A DNA stretch of 64,000 nt from Myxococcus landrumus (GCF_017301635.1 NZ_CP071091.1:8548501-8612500), one strand, 5' to 3'. Counted from the stretch's first letter, positions 44,520 through 53,443 are shown. A program made the numbers and translations. The notes: a model not told the origin generated them from the letters alone.

Positions 44520-45770
44520 TCAGGGCCTGTTCGGGTCCGGCAGGGGCTTGGGCATCTGCCACAGGCCCGTGGGCTGGAGATAGGCCTGGTCGAACGCGAA
44601 GAGGATGCCCAACCAGCGGTCCTGGAAGACGGCCCAGTTGTACTCGGTGGGCGGCGACGTCAGGGGATTTCCATCGCGGTCCGGCTGGCTGTACGCATAG
44701 TCGGCGTAGTTCCAGACGACCGTTCCGAACCGGGTGCGCAGGAGCGGCGTGAGGATTTGGAGCAGCGCGACACGGGACACCTCATCCGGCCGAGGCACCT
44801 CGGGCGAGAAGACGGGCTCGGCCATGTCGTGCTGCTCGCGCCAGGCGATGTAGTTGGTGCCCATGGCGATGAGGGCATCGCGCTCCTCGGGCGTGGGGGC
44901 CATGCGGGCCTTCTCGTAGAGGGCGAAGGCGGCCACCAGCAGGCTCTTGTAGTGCATGCTGGGGAAGAGCTCGTCGAACTGATGAGGACGCGGCGTGTCG
45001 GACGCGTGGGCGAGCGCGAAGTCATACGCCTCCACCGCCTCCTCGGGGACGGCATCCACCAGGGTGAACTCCGCGAGGACCTGCTCGGCCGTCACGTCGC
45101 CCCCCGCGTCGTGGCGCCATTCGAGGTACAGCCGCCCCGAGCCGCCGATGTCCGTGTAGATGGCGACGTTGCCCTCGTGCAGCGTGCGCTCCAGCGTGAT
45201 GACGATGCACTCCACCTTGTCGAGCGGCCAGAAGCCGGGGGCCATCCAGTAGAGGTTGACGGCGCGTGCGACGGTGGTGGCGAACGTGCGGATGTCCAGG
45301 AGGGCCGCGCCGTTGAGCGAGGTGATGATGGCCGCGAGGGAGGCGGCGGCGTCCACGGGGATGCCTCGCAGCACCAGCTCCAGGGCCATTTGCCGGGTCG
45401 TGGAGTGGAGCTGGACGTCGAGCCCCGCGCGCTCGAGCGCTTGCGTCACGGTGAGCGAAGGGCGTCCACGCGCCGCGTCGAGGATTCGCCGGGCGACGGC
45501 TGCGCCGAACATCCCCTCGCCGCCGGTGCGCGAGGCGTGGGGGGCGAAGGTGAACCACGTGGGCCGCACGGCGCTGGCCCCGCCCGGCTCGAGCGTCGGG
45601 TCGAGAATCGCGCCCAATTCGTAGGCGATGGCGATGTAGCCGTCGGTGATGCGGCGATTGTCTTCCAGCGGAGTCGCTTGCTGCGCCTGGGCCGCGCTGG
45701 ACGTCAGCGCGACGGCCAAGGCCAGGACCGCGAGCGGGTGGGCCGGAGCAGGAGAACGGTTCTGTTGCAT
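44520..45770 (-). CDS. Secreted protein of unknown function upstream of the histidine kinase
   Basis: 416 residues; the ATG at 45768-45770 begins a signal peptide (HPLAVLALAVALTSSAAQAQ), whereas the longer frame to 46148 would have none. The mature protein is mostly helical with blocks GGEGMFGAAVARRILDAARG, SLTVTQALERAGLDVQLHST, LYWMAPGFWPLDKVECIVIT and PTEYNWAVFQDRWLGILF. No family recognised. It stops 5 bases before the kinase start, suggesting co-transcription and a possible sensing partnership. Confidence 0.65.
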   Translation of the reverse strand: MQQNRSPAPAHPLAVLALAVALTSSAAQAQQATPLEDNRRITDGYIAIAYELGAILDPTLEPGGASAVRPTWFTFAPHASRTGGEGMFGAAVARRILDAARGRPSLTVTQALERAGLDVQLHSTTRQMALELVLRGIPVDAAASLAAIITSLNGAALLDIRTFATTVARAVNLYWMAPGFWPLDKVECIVITLERTLHEGNVAIYTDIGGSGRLYLEWRHDAGGDVTAEQVLAEFTLVDAVPEEAVEAYDFALAHASDTPRPHQFDELFPSMHYKSLLVAAFALYEKARMAPTPEERDALIAMGTNYIAWREQHDMAEPVFSPEVPRPDEVSRVALLQILTPLLRTRFGTVVWNYADYAYSQPDRDGNPLTSPPTEYNWAVFQDRWLGILFAFDQAYLQPTGLWQMPKPLPDPNRP

Positions 45771-45942
45771 GAGTGGTCGTCCGTCGAGAGAGTCCTGAAG
45801 CTCTGGGGAGGTATTCACTTCCCAGTTGCTTCCAAGACGCCCCTGACTTGTGTCCTTGAACGAGTGTCCGAAGGTCGACGCTTCACTCTCCGCATCGCGA
45901 AGCGCCACGCGATTGTCTGGGGCGCGCGTACGGGGCGCGCGC

Positions 45943-46518
45943 TCAGAGGTGTCGCGCGGCGAGCGCGGCCCACAGGTTTCCGGGAGGGGTGAAGACTTCC
46001 TCCGCGCGGACCTCCACCACCCACCAGGCTCCGAGGGCCAGCTCCTGTTCGAGCTGTCCGGGACCCCAGGCGGACACACCCGCGAAGGCAAGCGAGCTGT
46101 CGGCGGGTGGTTGCGTTGTCTGGTCTGTCTCGTACCAGGAGAGGCCACTCAGGAGGCGGCGTGCTCCCTCGGGAGGATGGGGCCGCGGTGTGAGGGTGAT
46201 GCGGTGCGCCGGATGGACCGGGCCCCCCCAGCGGTCCACGCCCTGGGGGAGCGGTTGTTCGTCGGGAGCGCGCACGCGGTTGAGCACCAGGCCCCAGGTG
46301 CGCTGGCCCTCACCGGCTTCCAGCAGCAGCACCACTGTTTCGTGGAAGGTGTCCGAGACACCGCTGGGGCGGGCCACCAGGACCCGCCCGGCCTTGGGCT
46401 CGAGGGACGGGTGCTCCTGGGCCTTGAGCGTGTCGATGAGTCGCGGAAAGAGCACGAGCGCCGCCAGCCCGGTGAGGAGCAGTAACCAGACTGAGTAGCG
46501 GGGAGACAGGCGTCTCAT
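45943..46518 (-). CDS. YqgE/AlgH-family protein with N-terminal membrane anchor
   Basis: 191 residues starting at ATG 46516-46518. After a hydrophobic anchor (YSVWLLLLTGLAALVLFPRL), which most YqgE proteins lack, the family pattern follows: RVLVARPSGVSDTFHETVVLLLE, then WGLVLNRVRAP and VDRWGGPVHPAHRITLTPRP, then AFAGVSAWGPGQLEQELALG with the typical C-terminal GAWWVVEV. Function of the family is unknown; the anchor suggests a membrane-bound variant. Separated by 19 bases from the MocA-like gene upstream. Confidence 0.85.
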   Translation of the reverse strand: MRRLSPRYSVWLLLLTGLAALVLFPRLIDTLKAQEHPSLEPKAGRVLVARPSGVSDTFHETVVLLLEAGEGQRTWGLVLNRVRAPDEQPLPQGVDRWGGPVHPAHRITLTPRPHPPEGARRLLSGLSWYETDQTTQPPADSSLAFAGVSAWGPGQLEQELALGAWWVVEVRAEEVFTPPGNLWAALAARHL

Positions 46519-46537
46519 GATTGCGCTCGCAGTCCGG

Positions 46538-47152
46538 TTACTTCAATCGGGCGAGGTCCTCGGGGGTGTCCACATCCTGGTTACCACCGGGGAGCGCGAC
46601 GGTTTCGACGCGGGACGGGTCCCTGGCGATGACGCCGCGCGCGCCCTGCTCGGGGGGCAGGGCTTCGAGCTCCGCGAACACGGCGCGGGAGAACAGGGCG
46701 GGCACGCCGTGGGTGCCGTCATAGGCGGAGGCCACCACCGCGGCGTTCGTCACCTGCATGGAGGTGACGAGTGCCTTCAGGTGTGACGCCTCCACTTGGA
46801 GTTGGTCGCACAGCAGGAAGAGGACGGCGTCGACGGTGGGACCATCCGAGGACTCCGTCGCGAGCACCGCGGAGAGTCCCGCCTTCAGCGAGCCACCAGG
46901 GCCGAGCGCCCAGTCCGCATGCCTCACGCAGTGCACGGGAAGCCCGGCCAGTTCCTGGGCGATGGCCTCGGGGTGGGCACCGAGGACCACCACGACGGGG
47001 CCGTGGCCGACCGAGAGAGCCGTCTCCGCGGCGCGGCGCACCAGCGTCTGCCCCTGATGGCGGACGAGCTGCTTGGGTTGTCCCAGCCGCGACGAGCCTC
47101 CGGCCGCGAGCAGCACCACACCCACCGTCAGGTCGTCACGAGCGGAGGTCAC
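46538..47152 (-). CDS. MocA/NTP-transferase-like molybdenum cofactor nucleotidyltransferase
   Basis: 204 residues from a GTG at 47150-47152 (VTSARDDLT...); a GTG at 47224 would add 24 low-complexity residues. The nucleotide-binding loop GVVLLAAGGSSRLGQPKQLV is the LAAGxSxRxGxPKxL signature of the MobA-like family, with DQLQVEASHLK and PALFSRAVFAELEAL downstream. Members CMP-activate molybdopterin (MocA) for xanthine dehydrogenase-type enzymes. It follows an XdhC gene on the same strand, which supports this role. Some homologues act on other nucleotide-sugar chemistry. Confidence 0.85.
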   Translation of the reverse strand: MTSARDDLTVGVVLLAAGGSSRLGQPKQLVRHQGQTLVRRAAETALSVGHGPVVVVLGAHPEAIAQELAGLPVHCVRHADWALGPGGSLKAGLSAVLATESSDGPTVDAVLFLLCDQLQVEASHLKALVTSMQVTNAAVVASAYDGTHGVPALFSRAVFAELEALPPEQGARGVIARDPSRVETVALPGGNQDVDTPEDLARLK

Positions 47153-47249
47153 GATGTCCCGTCCCGAGGAGAGGGGCGAGGCGAACCTCCTGATGGGGTG
47201 ACGCCCTTCACGACGCGGGGGCACCTGGGGGCGGGCCGGGTCCGCGAGG

Positions 47250-48362
47250 TCATGCGAGCTTCCGCACGGGAGGTGGCGTCACGGTGTGGATGGGGGCGCG
47301 GCGCTCGCGCAGCTTGCCGCCGTCCCGGTCCGAGACGATGGCTTGCAGTTCGGCGACGATGGACAGGGCAATCTCCTCCGCGCCTTCCGCGCCCAGGTCC
47401 AATCCCACGGGGGCGTGCAGCTTCTCCAGGAGCGCGTCGCCTGGTGCGGGAGACATCGCCGCGAGCAGCTTCTCCGTGCGAGCCCGAGGCCCCAGCACGC
47501 CCAGGTAGCGCAGGGGGCGAGGCAGCAGGTCCGCCAGCAGCACTTCGTCCTGGGGCAGGCTGTGGGTCATCAGCACCACGAGGGAGTGGGGCGTCAGTCG
47601 CACGGCTTCAGCGGCATCGCGTGCCTTCGCGGAGACCACGGAGTGCGCGAGGGGAAAGCGGCGACGCAGGGTCTCCTTTGGACGGTCCGCGACGACGGTG
47701 ACGCGCCAGCCGAGCCCCGTCGCCTGGGTCACGACGGGCACGACATCGAAGCCGCTGCCGAACAGCACCAGGGAGTGAGGCGGCTCCACCACCTCCATCA
47801 GCACCTGGGCGTCACCCACCGGCCCGCTCCAGGTCCGCCCCTGCGTCAGGGCCTCCCGCGCGGCGGCTCGGACGGCTTCGCCCAGGGGGCCCTCTACGTG
47901 GCCTGCCTCCAGGCCATCGTCGCGAAGCATCCATCGCGTGCCGACGGTGTGCGACGGGCCTTGGAAGACGGTGGCCACGACGGCGCGCTTACCCAGGTTG
48001 CGCGCTTCGGCGGCGAATGTGAGGGCTTCTTCGGCGCCCGACTCGAAGCGCTCCAGCAGCACGTCCACGATTCCGTTGCAGCCGAGCGCGAAGGACAACC
48101 CACCTTCGTCCTCGGTGCCCTCTCCGGTGGAGTCGTAGCGCAGCGCGCACGGCGCGGTGCTCGTCCTGAAGAACGCCTTGCGGACGATGTCCGTCTCGAG
48201 GCACCCGCCGCTCACGCCTCCCGCGAGCCACCCGTCCTCGCCCATCAACATCCGGGCGCCAGGCTTGCGATAGGACGAGCCCGACACCGCGACCACCGTG
48301 GCCAACACACAGGGGCCCCGAGCATGAGCACGGGCGCGCAGGATGGCATCGAGGTCCTTCAT
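47250..48362 (-). CDS. xdhC: XdhC/CoxF-family molybdoenzyme maturation protein
   Basis: 370 residues, ATG at 48360-48362. N-terminal XdhC/CoxI domain: VVAVSGSSYRKPGARMLMGE, GWLAGGVSGGCLETDIVRKA with the family Cys, and GCNGIVDVLLE. C-terminal Rossmann-like domain: LVLFGSGFDVVPVV, VLMTHSLPQDEVLLADLL and LGPRARTEKLL. Such proteins sulphurate and insert the molybdenum cofactor of xanthine dehydrogenase or CO dehydrogenase-type enzymes. No xdhAB genes are in the window, so the target enzyme lies elsewhere. The adjacent MocA-like gene fits the pathway. Confidence 0.92.
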   Translation of the reverse strand: MKDLDAILRARAHARGPCVLATVVAVSGSSYRKPGARMLMGEDGWLAGGVSGGCLETDIVRKAFFRTSTAPCALRYDSTGEGTEDEGGLSFALGCNGIVDVLLERFESGAEEALTFAAEARNLGKRAVVATVFQGPSHTVGTRWMLRDDGLEAGHVEGPLGEAVRAAAREALTQGRTWSGPVGDAQVLMEVVEPPHSLVLFGSGFDVVPVVTQATGLGWRVTVVADRPKETLRRRFPLAHSVVSAKARDAAEAVRLTPHSLVVLMTHSLPQDEVLLADLLPRPLRYLGVLGPRARTEKLLAAMSPAPGDALLEKLHAPVGLDLGAEGAEEIALSIVAELQAIVSDRDGGKLRERRAPIHTVTPPPVRKLA

Positions 48363-48449
48363 CTCCAGGCCTTCATAACAGCCGAGTCCCCACGGTCAAC
48401 GGGCCCTCGTTGCATCCCGCCCGTGGGGGCCGTGCATGCTTCGAGCTCC

Positions 48450-48540
48450 TGCCCACATCCGGCGCGGCGTGAACGTCAGCGGCAGCACGAATCCCCGAGG
48501 ATTCGCGAAGGCGCCGCGCCACATCGGCCGTCGTCGCCGG
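48450..48540 (-). repeat. Degenerate duplicate of the MYXO-CTERM-coding 3' end of the next gene
   Basis: 48450-48540 aligns with 48558-48650 (shared words TCCGGCGC, CGCGAAG, CCACATC, with about two thirds identity by eye). The second segment encodes the C-terminal sorting tail of the gene ending at 48552; the first is a decayed tandem copy just beyond its stop and is no longer open. Confidence 0.6.
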
Positions 48541-48551
48541 GCTTCTCCGTC

Positions 48552-50102
48552 TCACTCGGCCCACTTCCGGCGCAGCGCGAACGCGACCAGCAACACAAAC
48601 CCGAGAGGGCCCGCGAAGCCACTACCCGCCGCACCACATCCACCCTTGTCGTTGGGCTTCCCCGGCCCACCCGGCCCGGAAGGGCCCGCGTCCGGCGCAC
48701 CCGAGCCCGCGTCCGGTGTCTCGGTGCTGGGGCCCGCCGGGTCTCCATAGGCGCCAATGTGGCCGGGGCTGCTCACGGCGCGAGGCTCGGCAGCGCGGTG
48801 CTTCCCATACTGCCAATCCACCACCAGGGACGCAGCCTCGGGCGGAGGAGGCACGGCGGCGCCTCGCAGCGGCGAGCTCGGTAGCAGGTGGAAGTCCTGC
48901 CCCGCGATGTCCACGAGGCCCGCGGCGTCTCCCTGGAGATTGGTGGCCGTCTCCTCGATGGTTCCGGTGAGCGTTCCGAAGGTGCGCGTGTAACCGGTTT
49001 CGTAGAAGTTGCCGCCATGCCGAATCGTCCCCGCCGCGTCCGTGAGCGCGAGCGAGCGGCCGGTGTTGCCTTCCACGAGGTACGCATTGCTCGTGACGTG
49101 TGCGGTCTGGGCATTCGTCGACAAGCGCATGAGCGTGGTGCGGTCCGTGCGCGTGGAGAGGATGGTGTTGTTGAAGAGGTAGAGCTGCGAGCGGTAGTGG
49201 TCCGTCGTCCCGTTGTCCCCACCGAAGTGGATGACCTGCGCGTTGCCCGCGCCCGCGGGCTCCAGCAGCACGTTGCCGTAGACGAACGTGCGCGCGTAGG
49301 ACGGGGCCGCGCGAATCGTCTCGCTGTCGGACTCCACCAGGTCGAGCTGCCGGTTGCCTCCCTCAATCCAGTTGTAACGGATGACGGTGCCGGCGGAGCG
49401 GTCCTTCAGGTTGTTTCCCAGACACCCGGCGCAGAGCGGACCGAAGCGGTTGAACTGGTAGGTGATTCCGAGCGCCTCGGTGTACGCGTTGTGCTCGTAG
49501 ATGCTGCCGGAGTTGCCGTTGCCGTGCAGGTGGTTGCGCTCGACGAGGATGTCCGACGACTCGTTCGCGATGAACAGGCCGTTGCCGCTGTCCTCCAGGA
49601 TGCATCCCCGAATGGTGATGTGCTCACCCTTCTCGATGAAGATGGCCGCCGCGTTGTCGAGGTATCGGGACGCCCCGTTGCGCCCGGTGAAGGCGCCTCG
49701 AGCCCGCTTGAGGTGCAGGTTCTCCACCACGAGGTAGGCGGGTGTCGTGTCGGCGGGGCGATTGGCGCCGCCAATCTTCACGATGCCGCGCTGCTCGTTC
49801 CAGAAGTTGAGCTGGGTGCGCGTGGTGGCGTTCTCTCCCTGGATGACCGGCAGGTTGCCCGCCGCGTCCGGAACGCCTCGCACGGTGATGGGCGCCGCGG
49901 CGGTGCCTCGCACGCCCAGCACCCACTTCTCCTGGTACGGCGAAGGGCGCGCGTGGATGAGGACGGTGTCGCCCGGTTGCAGCGACTCCCAGGGCACTTC
50001 ACCGATGCTGGCCAGGGACTGGCCGGGCCCCACTCGATACTCGGCGGCCTGGGCCGTGAGTGACAGGAGCAGGAGGCTGAGGACTCCGCGAGGGCTGGGC
50101 AT
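48552..50102 (-). CDS. Secreted right-handed beta-helix protein with MYXO-CTERM-like tail
   Basis: 516 residues with an N-terminal signal (PSPRGVLSLLLLSLTAQA). The body has the parallel beta-helix repeat pattern of pectate lyase-like proteins: AYLVVENLHLKRARGAFTG, EHITIRGCILEDSGNGLFIA, SDILVERNHLHGNGNSGSIY, ARTFVYGNVLLEPAGAG, QLYLFNNTILSTRT. A Pro/Gly/Asp linker (PDAGSGAPDAGPSGPGG) leads to GGCGAAGSG, a hydrophobic helix (FAGPLGFVLLVAFAL) and RRK, the myxobacterial C-terminal sorting motif with a Cys for surface lipidation. Probably a surface polysaccharide lyase-like protein. Confidence 0.88.
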   Translation of the reverse strand: MPSPRGVLSLLLLSLTAQAAEYRVGPGQSLASIGEVPWESLQPGDTVLIHARPSPYQEKWVLGVRGTAAAPITVRGVPDAAGNLPVIQGENATTRTQLNFWNEQRGIVKIGGANRPADTTPAYLVVENLHLKRARGAFTGRNGASRYLDNAAAIFIEKGEHITIRGCILEDSGNGLFIANESSDILVERNHLHGNGNSGSIYEHNAYTEALGITYQFNRFGPLCAGCLGNNLKDRSAGTVIRYNWIEGGNRQLDLVESDSETIRAAPSYARTFVYGNVLLEPAGAGNAQVIHFGGDNGTTDHYRSQLYLFNNTILSTRTDRTTLMRLSTNAQTAHVTSNAYLVEGNTGRSLALTDAAGTIRHGGNFYETGYTRTFGTLTGTIEETATNLQGDAAGLVDIAGQDFHLLPSSPLRGAAVPPPPEAASLVVDWQYGKHRAAEPRAVSSPGHIGAYGDPAGPSTETPDAGSGAPDAGPSGPGGPGKPNDKGGCGAAGSGFAGPLGFVLLVAFALRRKWAE

Positions 50103-50183
50103 GGACGGGATGTTGCGTCGTTCCCCTGGGGAGGGTCCATGACCCCCTGGATTCTTCCTCCCTGCCGTGTAGTTTCATTCCGC

Positions 50184-50588
50184 ATGCCCATCCTGCGTCA
50201 GGCCTTCGCCCTCCAGGCCCTTCACGAGCTCGGCCGCCTGGCCCCGGACCTCGCGCGGGTCCGGGCGCAGCGCTCCTTGGATGCGAGTCTTCAGCGCCTG
50301 CGCGAGGCGTGCCTGACGACGCTGGGGATGGAGCTCGACACGCTGACGTTGTTCGACGCGCGCTCCGTCGTCCGGCTGTTCGCCCACGCGGAGCAGGCGC
50401 GAATCCTCGCGCACCTGATGGATGAGCGTGCCCGCACGCTGGCCGAGCACGGCGACTACGTGGGAGCGCTCTCGGACACGGTCTACGCGGGGCAGCTCCT
50501 GGCTTGCTCCCGCCAGCGCTTCGGTGTGCAGCGGGATGCGGGAGCGGCGGAGGCCCTGGAGCGGGAGCTGCCCAAGCCAGGGCCCTGA
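50184..50588 (+). CDS. Helical protein of unknown function
   Basis: 134 residues from the ATG at 50184 (MPILRQAFALQALHELGRLA). Almost entirely helical: RAQRSLDASLQRLREACLTT, FDARSVVRLFAHAEQARILA, HLMDERARTLAEHGDYVGAL. The first 15 codons of the longer frame do not look real. No family recognised. Convergent with the YcaQ-like gene, 3 bases apart. Likely cytosolic. Confidence 0.6.
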   Translation: MPILRQAFALQALHELGRLAPDLARVRAQRSLDASLQRLREACLTTLGMELDTLTLFDARSVVRLFAHAEQARILAHLMDERARTLAEHGDYVGALSDTVYAGQLLACSRQRFGVQRDAGAAEALERELPKPGP

Positions 50589-50591
50589 GCC

Positions 50592-51770
50592 TCAGGACGC
50601 GACACGAGCCCGGGGGCGGCGAGCGAGCTGTGCGCCACAAGCCACCGCATGCCGCGCGAGCGCTTCGTCCAGGGCCGCGTCGTCCAGCTTCACGCCCTTC
50701 TCGCGCCACAAGTTGTCCACCTGGAGCTCGCCCTCGCGCACGCGTGCTTCCAGCCGTCCCACGAGCTTGCCTCGGTGGAGCAGGGGACAGACGTACCAGC
50801 CCCATTGCCGCTGCTCCGCGGGCTTGTAGACCTCCCAGACGTAGTCGAAGCCGAAGGCCACTCGCACCAGTCCCCGGTCCCAGAGCACGGGGTCCAGCGG
50901 CCCGAGGATGCGCATGCGTGCGTCGGGCTCCGGGAACTCGCGCTCACGAAAGCCCGTGGGGGCGAGGTAGCGGCGGGGAGAGCCCGGCACGGACACTTCC
51001 TCGAGTGCTCCCTCGGCGATGAGCGTGTCGGGCAGCGACGCGGTGCGCACGTCGGAAATCGAGGACCAATGGGGACCACTGGCTCGGCTCAGCAGGCCCG
51101 CGGCCTCCACTCGCTCCAGGAGGGCCCACCGCTGGAAGGGCGTCTTCACGGAGGCGGCGGCCATGCGCGGCAGCGCGCGATGGGGGATGTCGTAGATTTT
51201 GCCTCCCGGGCCACGTCCGCACACGACCACCTGGCAGCGCGTCCAGAGGACATCCAGGGCCATGGCGGTGGCGCGCGCGGTGCTCTTCCAGCCGCTCCAG
51301 TCGAGGGGCTTCACGGTGCCGTGGTCCGTCAGGTCTCGCGAGGACGAAGGGCCCTTGCGGGTGACTTCGTCGAGCACCGCGTCGAGGACGGATTCAGGGA
51401 TGCGCTTGAGTCGCTCCGTCTGTCGCCACCATGGCGCCTGGACGGCGTGGTCGCGGTAGTACGGGAAGGCGCTCGCGGGGAGCAGGCATCGCTCCTTGGC
51501 GAAGTGCTCGAAGGCGTGACCGGGCAAGAGGTGGCGGTACACGTCACCGCGGGCCAGTCCGTCCACACGTGCGAGGGCGACGAGGTCCGCGTTGGTGCCG
51601 ATGACATCCAGCGGGTCGAGTTGGATGCAGCGCAGCGCCTTGAGGAGCGCGCGAGCACCGCGTGCTCCTGGAGGATGGAGGGGCCGTGCGAGGCCGTGCT
51701 GTCCGATGAGGTATCGCCGTGCCTTGTCGGGCTGAAGCACGGTGGGGGAGGGACGCGAGGTCGAAGCCAC
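50592..51770 (-). CDS. ycaQ: YcaQ-family DNA crosslink repair glycosylase
   Basis: 392 residues from the GTG at 51768-51770 (VASTSRPSPTVLQPDKARRY). The longer frame to 52001 would add 77 residues encoded by repeat-rich DNA. Winged-helix arrangement typical of HTH_42/YcaQ: KALRCIQLDPLDVIGTNADL, HAFEHFAKERCLLPASAFPYYRDHAVQ (in parts), LDWSGWKSTARATAMALDVLWTRCQVVVCGR, and a C-terminal DPVLWDRGLVRVAFGFDYVWE with PAEQRQWGWYVCPLLHRGKLVGR. The QLDP and QxQ/ DP-type catalytic region is consistent with glycosylase activity on interstrand crosslinks. Confidence 0.87.
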   Translation of the reverse strand: MASTSRPSPTVLQPDKARRYLIGQHGLARPLHPPGARGARALLKALRCIQLDPLDVIGTNADLVALARVDGLARGDVYRHLLPGHAFEHFAKERCLLPASAFPYYRDHAVQAPWWRQTERLKRIPESVLDAVLDEVTRKGPSSSRDLTDHGTVKPLDWSGWKSTARATAMALDVLWTRCQVVVCGRGPGGKIYDIPHRALPRMAAASVKTPFQRWALLERVEAAGLLSRASGPHWSSISDVRTASLPDTLIAEGALEEVSVPGSPRRYLAPTGFREREFPEPDARMRILGPLDPVLWDRGLVRVAFGFDYVWEVYKPAEQRQWGWYVCPLLHRGKLVGRLEARVREGELQVDNLWREKGVKLDDAALDEALARHAVACGAQLARRPRARVAS

Positions 51771-51849
51771 GGCGCGGACGTTAACAACGTGCGCGCGGCG
51801 AGGAACCTCGAAGTAGGGGCACGCCTTGGGACATCGGTGCTTTCTGGCG

Positions 51850-52012
51850 GTCACTCCCAGGCGGGTATGCAGGGCGCTCGGGCTGTCGCCGCGGCCCACA
51901 CGGGGAGGCTCGGCCACGCGGTAACCCCCAACGGGCACCCGAGACACTCGCGAGGGGCGGCACCGCCAGGTGGTAACCCCACAAGCAGGTACGCAAGGCA
52001 CTCGCGAGGTTG
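51850..52012. repeat. Three imperfect direct repeats of about 53-70 bases
   Basis: GGTAACCCC begins copies at 51920 and 51972, each followed by CACTCGCGAGG (51945-51955 and 51999-52009). A more diverged copy starts at 51850 (GGTCACTCCCAGGCGGGTAT). They lie in the 287-base gap upstream of the YcaQ gene, where no gene is supported. Confidence 0.6.
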
Positions 52013-52057
52013 TTTCCCCTCACGCCGGACCCCGGCGGCGCACGCCGGGCCCCTTGC

Positions 52058-52336
52058 TCAATCGCGCTCGGCCTCGGGCTCAGGCTCCGGTTCGAGCCTC
52101 GCCTGCCGCTGGCTGGCCTCCCATGACGCCTCGGCATCATGGGCATGTTCGATGGCGGCGACCGCGTCGTCCTGGGCGCTGGCCCAGGTGGTGTGCCCTC
52201 CGGCGTAACCCTCCAGCGGCCGAGGTCCTCGCTGGGCCTCCACCTCCAGGTCCTTCAACTCCTCCTCCCGAAGCCTCCGCCGCTCCTGCTCCCGCTCCCG
52301 TTCGTGCTGCCGGTCGATGATGGGGTCGTGCGCCAT
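52058..52336 (-). CDS. Small charged protein of unknown function
   Basis: 92 residues; ATG at 52334-52336 with AGGAGG upstream. Very hydrophilic: MAHDPIIDRQHEREREQERR, then RLREEELKDLEVEAQRGPRP, then a short Gly/Ala part (YAGGHTTWASAQDDAVAAIE) and an acidic end (PEPEPEAERD). No signal, no membrane segment. Resembles the short charged proteins common in myxobacteria. No family recognised. Confidence 0.6.
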   Translation of the reverse strand: MAHDPIIDRQHEREREQERRRLREEELKDLEVEAQRGPRPLEGYAGGHTTWASAQDDAVAAIEHAHDAEASWEASQRQARLEPEPEPEAERD

Positions 52337-52465
52337 GGCGCTGGCTCCTCCTGGCTGTAACCTGTCAACGACCCGTCACCGGGGCGCAACGCCGCGAGAC
52401 GACCTGGAGGGTCGCACGCCCGGAGGGCGGCCCGTACGTCCCGCCGCCCCCCAAGCACCCACCGC

Positions 52466-53443
52466 TCACCCCGCGCGCATCCGCAGGACGACCTTGCCCG
52501 TGGCGCGCCGCGTCTCCAGCTCGCGAAGCGCATCCGCCCCCGCCTCCAGGGGGAAGACGCTCCCCACCACCGGGTCGAGGATGCCGCGCTCCGCCAGGGC
52601 CTCCAGCTCCTTCGCGATGGTGCGCGTCAGCGAGGGCTCGTGCATGAGGAACCCACCCCAGGCCACGCCCACCACGTCGATGTTGCGCAGCAGCAGCCGG
52701 TTGACGGCCACCTCGGGGATCTTCCCTCCCGCGAAGCCCACCACCAGGAGCCGGCCCTCTGGCGCCAGCACCTTGAGGCTCCGCTCGAAGATGTCGCTGC
52801 CCACCGGGTCCACCACCACATTGGCGCCCAGTCCGTCCGTCTTCTCCTTGACCTGGCCCATCCAGGCGCCCGTGGACAGCAGCACCTCGTGGGCCCCCGC
52901 CTTGCGGGCCACCTCCGCCTTGCGCTCGTCGCTCACCACCGCGATGACCCGGGCGCCCGCACCGCGCGCCACCTGCACACACGCCGTCCCCACACCGCCC
53001 GCGGCGCCGTGCACCACCACCGTCTCGCCCGCCTTCACGCGCCCTCGGCGGTGCAGGGCGAAGTGGGCCGTGTGGTAGTTCATCACCACACCCGCGGCTG
53101 CCTCGAAGCTCCAGCGCTCTGGGATGCGGAAGACCATCTCCGGCGCGATGGCCGCCACCTCCGCGAATCCGCCCAGCCCGAAGCTGAACGCCATCACACG
53201 GTCTCCGGGCTTCACCTCACAGCCCGCGGGCGCGGCCCGCACCGTCCCGGCCACCTCCACGCCCGGCACGAAGGGCAGCGGCGGCTTCATCTGGTACAGC
53301 CCGCGACTCAGCAGCAGGTCGGGAAAGCTCACGCCCGCGGCCACCACGTCGATGAGCACCTGCTCCGCCGCCTCGGGCTCCGGAATCTCCACCAGCGTGA
53401 GCCCGTCCGGTCCATCCAGTCGCTGCATCTGAAGTGCGCGCAT
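52466..53443 (-). CDS. qor: Zinc-independent NADPH:quinone oxidoreductase (MDR superfamily)
   Basis: 325 residues; ATG at 53441-53443 with GGGAGGAG upstream decides the start over the frame to 53482. MDR-type GroES-like N-domain (DGPDGLTLVEIPEPEAAEQV, LPFVPGVEVAGTVRAAP, KPGDRVMAFSFGLGGFAEVA) and NADPH-binding Rossmann domain (GETVVVHGAAGGVGTACVQV). The zinc-ligand cysteines of alcohol dehydrogenases are absent, so it belongs to the quinone oxidoreductase branch. Cytosolic reduction of quinones or enones. It is divergent from the intergenic region with the permuted tRNA. Confidence 0.9.
   Translation of the reverse strand: MRALQMQRLDGPDGLTLVEIPEPEAAEQVLIDVVAAGVSFPDLLLSRGLYQMKPPLPFVPGVEVAGTVRAAPAGCEVKPGDRVMAFSFGLGGFAEVAAIAPEMVFRIPERWSFEAAAGVVMNYHTAHFALHRRGRVKAGETVVVHGAAGGVGTACVQVARGAGARVIAVVSDERKAEVARKAGAHEVLLSTGAWMGQVKEKTDGLGANVVVDPVGSDIFERSLKVLAPEGRLLVVGFAGGKIPEVAVNRLLLRNIDVVGVAWGGFLMHEPSLTRTIAKELEALAERGILDPVVGSVFPLEAGADALRELETRRATGKVVLRMRAG

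Noticed and set aside
51850..52012. CRISPR array
   Set aside because: Only two to three degenerate copies, spacers not distinct, and no cas gene in the window.
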